Positions 6,116 through 9,642 of a stretch of DNA of 9,642 nucleotides are shown here, one piece after another. This stretch comes from JAMCRM01 sp041685075 (GTDB lineage Bacteria; Acidobacteriota; Terriglobia; Bryobacterales; Bryobacteraceae): assembly GCA_041685075.1 (NCBI GenBank), contig JAWLGN010000211.1, positions 1-9,642 on the forward strand, given 5' to 3'. The position numbers were made by a program, and so were the translations under genes. A model generated the notes under the pieces. That model was not told the DNA's origin. It was given only the letters and a program-made list of their open reading frames with translations, and searched no databases. Numbering within the stretch: position 1 is the stretch's first letter; each line of letters begins with the position of its first letter.

Positions 6116-7432
6116 TCAGACAAGCCTTACAACCCGCGCTGTCGAGCGGACGCCTCCGCACTCGACCGTGAGCGGATGCTCTCCCCGGGCGAAGTCGGCG
6201 GGTACGGATGCGTTGATCTGGCGGCATCCGGCGTCGTCGGTGGCGCTGATGTACTCAATCCGCAGCTTCACGCCGCCCAGGCGAACCGTAACGTTGGCGC
6301 GGTCCGCGTTCTCCGGAAGTCCCGCCACCCAGCAGCTAACCACCGCGCCTTCGCGCAGCGTGACCTCGGCTTCGCTCCAGGTGAATCCGTCGGTTACGCC
6401 CCTGAGCACCAACTCGCGCACGTCGAGCGGAAGGTCCACGGCAATGCGGCCCGTGCTCCCGAACGCGCTATCGGCAAGCCGCAGGCGGACATCCTTCCAG
6501 CCGGCATCCAGCCCCGGGGGTAGGCGGAAATTCGCCAGCCACAAGTCCTCTCCTTCGCTCCGGACCCAGAGCGCCGGGACGCCCCAGCCGGCAACCTGGA
6601 AGCGAAGCTGTTCGCGGGTAACCGGCCCCGGCGTGCGGAACCAGCAGGAGATGTACTGCTCCTTGCGGCTCGAAAAATTGATCCCCAGAGTCCTGGTGTT
6701 AGCTGCCGCGACCCATTCCGGCGGCTCGCGCTGCGGTGCAACGGGCGCCGGCTCCCACTTCCGGTGACACGCCACCATCGCGATGGAGCCGCCGGTGTGC
6801 AGCAGTTCCACCCGCGCGAAGCCCGCGGCGCGGCACATCGCCAGGAGACAGCCCACGCTGGGACCAATCCAGTTATCCAACTGGCCGCCCAGCTCGTCCG
6901 TCTCGTAGAACTCCATGGTGGGGATTTCGTGCCGGTGGTCGCGCCACGTATCGGCATCCGTAACGAAGGATTCCACGATGGCGGTATCGGCGGTGAGGCC
7001 GCAGACAATCTCCAGCGCCAGCAGCGGGTGCTTCAGGTGATAGAGAACCCCCAGGAAGAAGACGAAATCGAAGGGGCCCAGCCCCGCTTCCGGCAGCTCG
7101 TAAAAATCCAGGATGCGGTAATCCACCCTGGAGGCCAGCGCGCGGTGCACTTGCAGAAAGTTCGGCACCTCGACGCAATCCATGGCGGTTACCGAGGCTC
7201 CGCGGCGTTCGGCTTCGAAGCTGAACCAGCCGTCCCAGGCTCCGATATCTAAAACCCGCTTGCCAGCCAGATCGCCGGGAATGGGGATGCGGCGGTACCG
7301 CTCCTGGAGGGTTTCGAGCGGGATGCAGCCCCGGATCACGCTTCCGTCCGGCAACTCGAAGCTGTGATACCAGCCGCCGGCGTCACGAAGTTGTTGGCTG
7401 AGGTCTTGGCCCCTGCGGGAAGTCGGGGTCAT
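6116..7432 (-). CDS. SAM-dependent methyltransferase with extra C-terminal beta-rich region
   Basis: The 438-residue product has two parts. Residues 1-225 form a class I methyltransferase: W-Y-H-S-F-E-L-P at 21-28, the SAM-binding V-L-D-I-G-A-W-D-G-W-F-S-F-E at 60-73, the acidic D85 after the second strand, and F-F-L-G-V-L-Y-H-L-K-H-P at 125-136. The last motif and the W-Y-H-S start resemble the CmoB / DUF1698 group (tRNA wobble-uridine modification), but the substrate is unproven. Residues about 245-438 are unlike a methyltransferase: alternating hydrophobic strands, with a last part (377-438) ending R-Q-I-N-A-S-V-P at 404-411, H-P-L-T-V at 419-423 and G-G-V-R-S at 426-430, reminiscent of Ig-like/IPT folds. 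The frame is open into tRNA-Leu upstream, but that part is only the tRNA read as protein. The ATG chosen is the first one past the tRNA, immediately after its CCA. Confidence 0.8.
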   Translation of the reverse strand: MTPTSRRGQDLSQQLRDAGGWYHSFELPDGSVIRGCIPLETLQERYRRIPIPGDLAGKRVLDIGAWDGWFSFEAERRGASVTAMDCVEVPNFLQVHRALASRVDYRILDFYELPEAGLGPFDFVFFLGVLYHLKHPLLALEIVCGLTADTAIVESFVTDADTWRDHRHEIPTMEFYETDELGGQLDNWIGPSVGCLLAMCRAAGFARVELLHTGGSIAMVACHRKWEPAPVAPQREPPEWVAAANTRTLGINFSSRKEQYISCWFRTPGPVTREQLRFQVAGWGVPALWVRSEGEDLWLANFRLPPGLDAGWKDVRLRLADSAFGSTGRIAVDLPLDVRELVLRGVTDGFTWSEAEVTLREGAVVSCWVAGLPENADRANVTVRLGGVKLRIEYISATDDAGCRQINASVPADFARGEHPLTVECGGVRSTARVVRLV

Positions 7433-7519
7433 TGGTGCGGATGAGAGGAGTTGAACCTCCACGCCCTTGCGGGCACATGGACCTGAACCATGCGCGTCTG
7501 CCAGTTCCGCCACATCCGC
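7433..7519 (-). tRNA. tRNA-Leu (anticodon CAG)
   Basis: On the minus strand the acceptor stem GCGGATG pairs with CATCCGC, followed by discriminator A and an encoded CCA (complement of 7433-7435). The anticodon loop TTCAGGT (complement of 7481-7487) gives CAG at 7483-7485, which reads CTG. The long variable arm (TGCCC-GCAA-GGGCG) is the class II form expected for leucine. The T arm is GGAGG-TTCAACT-CCTCT. The methyltransferase start codon follows with no gap. Confidence 0.96.
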
Positions 7520-7549
7520 ACTGAGGAGAGTGCTGCTGCTTACGTCTTT

Positions 7550-7578
7550 ATTTTTTCAGGAGCGCGCGCGGAAGTCAA
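7550..7578 (-). promoter_or_regulatory. Promoter for tRNA-Leu and probably the methyltransferase
   Basis: On the minus strand TTGACT (complement of 7573-7578) and AAAAAT (complement of 7550-7555) are separated by exactly 17 bases, a good -35/-10 pair. The -35 begins 28 bases after the rplK stop and the -10 ends about 30 bases before the tRNA. It would drive tRNA-Leu and, since no terminator lies between them, the methyltransferase. Confidence 0.6.
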
Positions 7579-7605
7579 TTGATTTTACCGCCGCGCACCC
7601 GTGCT

Positions 7606-8034
7606 CTAGGCGATATCTACGCCCATACTGCGAGCCGTGCCCTCGACCGACCGGATCGCCGCCGCCAGATCGAAGCAGTTCAAATCCGGCATCTTGATCT
7701 TGGCGATCTCCTCCACCTGCGCCGCCGTGAGCTTGCCGACCTTGCTCTTGTTCGGCTCCGGCGAACCCTTCGCCAGGTTCACCAGGCGCTTGATAAGCAC
7801 CGGAACCGGAGGCGTCTTGGTGATGAAGGTGAACGAACGGTCCGAATAGATCGTGATCACCACCGGAATGATCAGGCCTTCCTGGTCCTTGGCCGATGTT
7901 TTGGCGTTGAAGGCCTTGCAGAAATCCATGATGTTGACGCCCTGCGGCCCGAGGGCGGTGCCCACCGGGGGCGCCGGCGTGGCCTTGCCCGCCGGAATTT
8001 GCAGTTTCACCTGCGCTGTTACTTTCTTCGCCAT
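7606..8034 (-). CDS. rplK: 50S ribosomal protein L11
   Basis: A complete L11 of 142 residues, the normal length. It binds 23S rRNA at the GTPase-associated centre and takes part in factor-dependent steps and the stringent response. Clear marks are the N-terminal K-L-Q-I-P-A-G-K-A at 10-18 with P-P-V-G-T-A-L-G-P-Q-G-V at 22-33, N-I-M-D-F-C-K-A-F-N at 34-43, and the RNA-binding C-terminal domain ending R-S-V-E-G-T-A-R-S-M-G at 128-138. It follows nusG by 15 bases on the same strand with a purine-rich binding site (AAGAGAAG), so it belongs to the secE-nusG operon. Unusually, rplA does not follow; the next gene downstream is tRNA-Leu with its own promoter. Confidence 0.98.
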   Translation of the reverse strand: MAKKVTAQVKLQIPAGKATPAPPVGTALGPQGVNIMDFCKAFNAKTSAKDQEGLIIPVVITIYSDRSFTFITKTPPVPVLIKRLVNLAKGSPEPNKSKVGKLTAAQVEEIAKIKMPDLNCFDLAAAIRSVEGTARSMGVDIA

Positions 8035-8049
8035 GCTTCTCTTCTTGTC

Positions 8050-8832
8050 CTAGATCTTTTCCACTTGCAGGAATTCCAGCTCCACCGGCGTGGCGCGTCC
8101 GAAGATCGTCACCATCACCCGCAGCGTGCCGCGCTCGGTATTCACCTCGTCCACCTTACCGGAGAAGTTGGCGAACGGGCCGTCCACGATCCGCACCATG
8201 TCGTTTTTCTCGAACGACATCTTGGGCCGCGGCCGCTCGGCGCTGGAGGCCTGGCGATAGAGGATCTGATTCACCTCGTCCGCGCTCAGCGGCACCGGCG
8301 TATTGCCGCCGCCCACAAAACCCGTCACCCGCGGCGTGGCCTTCACGGCGTGCCACAACTCGTCGTTCATCTCCATTTCGATGAGGACGTAGCCGGGATA
8401 GACCAGCCGCTTACTGGTCACCTTCTTGCCGCCGCGCAACTCCACCACTTCCTCGGTGGGGATCAGCACCTGGCCGATCTTATCCGCAAAACCGAAGGCC
8501 TGCGCGCGGCTGCGCAGCGATTCCGCCACCTTCTGCTCGAAACCCGAGTAGGTGTGGATGATAAACCATTTTTTCGGCGAGCTCTCGTCGTAGAGCGGCA
8601 CCGGCGGCTGTTCGCCGGCTTCGGTCTCGGCTAGCTCCCCGGCTTCGGATTCGGCTTCCGCCTCGGTTACGGGCTCGGATTCCGGTTCAGCCGCGGGCTC
8701 GGCCTCGGGCGCCTCTCCACCCGCCGCCTGTTCCGGAGTATCCTGCCCCCCTTCGGCCTCGGGGGCCGCGGCCTGCTCGACGTTCTCGCCGCCGGCCGGT
8801 TCCTCGGGCCAAAGTGTTCTCTCGGCTTCCAT
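8050..8832 (-). CDS. nusG: Transcription antitermination/elongation factor NusG with acidic N-terminal extension
   Basis: NusG binds RNA polymerase and links it to Rho or to the ribosome. Residues about 86-200 are the NGN domain: K-K-W-F-I-I-H-T-Y-S-G-F-E at 87-99, V-L-I-P-T-E-E at 122-128, Y-P-G-Y-V-L-I-E at 145-152 and T-P-R-V-T-G-F-V at 166-173. Residues about 205-260 are the KOW domain: D-M-V-R-I-V-D-G-P-F at 211-220 and T-I-F-G-R-A-T-P-V-E-L at 242-252. The protein is 260 residues against about 180 usually; the excess is residues 1-85, with 24 Glu and 2 Asp against a single Arg and many Ala/Pro/Gly. Acidic extensions are known in actinobacterial NusG. The ATG lies 10 bases after the secE stop, so it fits the operon; an internal start near residue 80 has no methionine. 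Confidence 0.96.
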   Translation of the reverse strand: MEAERTLWPEEPAGGENVEQAAAPEAEGGQDTPEQAAGGEAPEAEPAAEPESEPVTEAEAESEAGELAETEAGEQPPVPLYDESSPKKWFIIHTYSGFEQKVAESLRSRAQAFGFADKIGQVLIPTEEVVELRGGKKVTSKRLVYPGYVLIEMEMNDELWHAVKATPRVTGFVGGGNTPVPLSADEVNQILYRQASSAERPRPKMSFEKNDMVRIVDGPFANFSGKVDEVNTERGTLRVMVTIFGRATPVELEFLQVEKI

Positions 8833-8842
8833 CTGCCACCGC

Positions 8843-9076
8843 CTACCTGGTAAATGCCTGGTACATTTGCGTGACCGTCCGCGCCAGCACGAGATCGACG
8901 ACGAAGAAGTACACCCCGAACAGGAATACCGTGAACAGCACGACCGCCGTGGTGCCCTCCACCTGCTTGCGTTTCGGCCACGTCACCCGCTTCATTTCAT
9001 TGCGGAGTTCGTTGTAATAGTCCTTTATGCGCCGCGGCCAGCTTGTGACTCGCTGAATTGCACCGTTGGATTCCAT
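8843..9076 (-). CDS. secE: Preprotein translocase subunit SecE
   Basis: A 77-residue single-helix SecE, the short form common outside enterobacteria. It is the essential clamp subunit of the SecYEG channel in the inner membrane. The amphipathic helix and hinge show the family signature E-L-R-N-E-M-K-R-V-T-W-P-K-R at 23-36, followed by one membrane helix at about 42-63 (V-V-L-F-T-V-F-L-F-G-V-Y-F-F-V-V). The frame is open further upstream into tRNA-Trp, but that is only tRNA sequence. The ATG at 9076 is preceded by AGGAG 11 bases away; an in-frame GTG four codons earlier overlaps that site and is less likely. It lies between tRNA-Trp and nusG, the usual bacterial order. Confidence 0.95.
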   Translation of the reverse strand: MESNGAIQRVTSWPRRIKDYYNELRNEMKRVTWPKRKQVEGTTAVVLFTVFLFGVYFFVVDLVLARTVTQMYQAFTR

Positions 9077-9115
9077 TCTGGTGTTCACTCCTACCTGCAC
9101 CGGGGCGGGGTGCGC

Positions 9116-9190
9116 TGGCAGGGGCGGAGGGATTCGAACCCCCACTCGCGGTTTTGGAGACCGCTGGTCTACCGTTAAACCTACGCCCCT
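9116..9190 (-). tRNA. tRNA-Trp (anticodon CCA)
   Basis: On the minus strand AGGGGCG pairs with CGCCCCT as the acceptor stem, followed by discriminator G and an encoded CCA (complement of 9116-9118). The anticodon loop CTCCAAA (complement of 9153-9159) between GCGGT and ACCGC gives CCA at 9155-9157, reading TGG. The T arm contains TTCGAAT. It lies between rpmG and secE, its position in many bacteria, and is probably cut out of a shared transcript. Confidence 0.96.
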
Positions 9191-9223
9191 GTATCACCCC
9201 ATACAGTGGGGACCACTCCCAGT

Positions 9224-9376
9224 TTACTTGATTTCACGATGCGGTTGGTGTTTCCGGCAATGCGGGCAAAACTTCTTAAACTCCAACCGTTGCGTGGTGG
9301 TCTTCTTATTCTTCGTATTCGTATAGTTCCGATTCTTGCACTCGGTGCACTGGAACGTGATGATGTCGCGCGGCAT
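9224..9376 (-). CDS. rpmG: 50S ribosomal protein L33
   Basis: A complete 50-residue L33, normal for the family, beginning M-P-R-D-I-I-T-F-Q-C-T-E-C-K-N and ending H-R-E-I-K. Four cysteines in two CxxC pairs (C10/C13 and C37/C40) form a zinc ribbon, so this is the zinc-binding type of L33. Other family marks are R-N-Y-T-N-T-K-N-K-K at 16-25 and L-E-F-K-K-F-C-P-H-C at 31-40. The ATG is 10 bases past the tuf stop, and its likely binding site, GGAG, is formed by the last tuf codons. Residues 12-44 are encoded again, exactly, at the right end of the window. Confidence 0.96.
   Translation of the reverse strand: MPRDIITFQCTECKNRNYTNTKNKKTTTQRLEFKKFCPHCRKHQPHREIK
9245..9343 (-). repeat. 99-base direct repeat, copy inside rpmG
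   Basis: These 99 bases, coding for L33 residues E12 to Q44, occur again without a mismatch at 9544-9642, in the same orientation and 299 bases away. This copy lies in the complete gene and is the genuine one. The base before it (G at 9244) differs from the corresponding base of the other copy (C at 9543), which fixes the left limit. Confidence 0.97.
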
Positions 9377-9386
9377 ATCGCTTGGT

Positions 9387-9545
9387 TTACTCCAGAATTT
9401 CGGTCACGGTGCCGGCGCCCACGGTGCGCCCGCCCTCGCGGATGGCGAACCGCAGCCCACGGTCCATGGCCACCGGGGTGATCAGTTCCACTTCCAGGTT
9501 CACGTTGTCGCCCGGCATCACCATCTCGGTCCCTTCGGGCAACTT
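9387..9545 (-). CDS. tuf: Elongation factor Tu, C-terminal fragment
   Basis: The last 52 residues of EF-Tu are readable up to the TAA stop: K-L-P-E-G-T-E-M-V-M-P-G-D-N-V-N-L-E-V-E, L-I-T-P-V-A-M-D-R-G-L-R-F-A-I-R-E-G-G-R and T-V-G-A-G-T-V-T-E-I-L-E. This is the end of the third (beta-barrel) domain, close to the family consensus. EF-Tu brings aminoacyl-tRNA to the ribosome. Upstream of the lysine the tuf sequence stops abruptly and is replaced by a second copy of part of rpmG, so the gene is cut here. This is more likely an assembly fault at a contig end than a true truncation of an essential gene, although many bacteria also have a second tuf copy. Confidence 0.9.
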   Translation of the reverse strand, partial: KLPEGTEMVMPGDNVNLEVELITPVAMDRGLRFAIREGGRTVGAGTVTEILE

Positions 9546-9642
9546 GGTGTTTCCGGCAATGCGGGCAAAACTTCTTAAACTCCAACCGTTGCGTGGTGGT
9601 CTTCTTATTCTTCGTATTCGTATAGTTCCGATTCTTGCACTC
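9544..9642 (-). repeat. 99-base direct repeat, terminal copy joined to tuf
   Basis: An exact second copy of the rpmG segment runs to the last base of the window, so the repeat may be longer if sequence continues. It replaces the expected upstream part of tuf. Reading the minus strand, the L33 codons end at Q44 and run out of frame into tuf. Exactly 99 bases is a word size used by common de Bruijn-graph assemblers, which points to an assembly artefact. Confidence 0.95.

Noticed and set aside
5895..6227. Minus-strand open frame beyond the methyltransferase
   Set aside because: It overlaps the methyltransferase end in another frame, has an Arg-rich product without pattern, and lies opposite the better candidate at 5908-6063.
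7433..7513. Upstream N-terminal extension of the methyltransferase beginning M-A-E-L-A-D-A-H-G-S-G
   Set aside because: This peptide is the well-known false translation of a tRNA-Leu gene; the tRNA is complete there.
9077..9145. Longer SecE start upstream of 9076
   Set aside because: The extra residues come from tRNA-Trp sequence and the gap after it; the ATG at 9076 has a ribosome binding site and gives a normal SecE length.
9181..9585. Minus-strand open frame joining rpmG-like residues to tuf sequence
   Set aside because: It starts in the duplicated rpmG piece and reads tuf out of frame, so it is a product of the terminal repeat, not a fusion protein.
1..9642. CRISPR arrays, insertion sequences or transposases
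   Set aside because: No regularly spaced repeats, no terminal inverted repeats and no transposase-like protein were seen in any frame; the only long repeat is the 99-base one.

Overview
The window looks like chromosomal DNA from a high-GC Gram-negative-type bacterium. An adaptor protein followed by MacB/FtsX-type permeases fits a two-membrane cell. An Acidobacteriota origin (Solibacter/Bryobacter-like) is my best guess, from the split MacB-type permease pairs and the protein style, but no single marker in the window proves it.

Layout. (1) Positions 1-2919, plus strand: the end of a periplasmic adaptor (MacA/HlyD type) and two paralogous MacB/FtsX-type permeases, tightly coupled. Together they look like part of a tripartite export or efflux system; the ATPase is not in the window. 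(2) 3097-3585, plus: a YbaK-type aminoacyl-tRNA deacylase with a strong ribosome binding site. (3) 3614-3924, minus: a decayed remnant of a SulP anion transporter in two frames, not previously obvious because each piece is short. (4) 3978-5510, minus: complete purH. (5) 5675-5752, plus: tRNA-Glu(TTC) with its own promoter, followed by about 360 bases holding a perfect palindrome, a hairpin, a possible 51-residue membrane protein and a short repeat of the tRNA 3' end. (6) 6116-7519, minus: a promoter, tRNA-Leu(CAG) and, starting at the very next base after the tRNA CCA, a methyltransferase with an extra C-terminal beta-rich part. (7) 7606-9545, minus: the conserved translation/transcription cluster tuf (end only) - rpmG - tRNA-Trp(CCA) - secE - nusG - rplK. 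The usual next gene, rplA, is absent.

The last 99 bases exactly repeat an internal piece of rpmG and interrupt tuf. This is most simply an assembly artefact at a contig end, and nothing there should be read as a real gene arrangement without checking.

I do not see a clearly new multi-gene system. The best leads are the two-part methyltransferase placed directly behind a tRNA, the strongly acidic extension on NusG, the broken rplK-rplA order and the SulP remnant.
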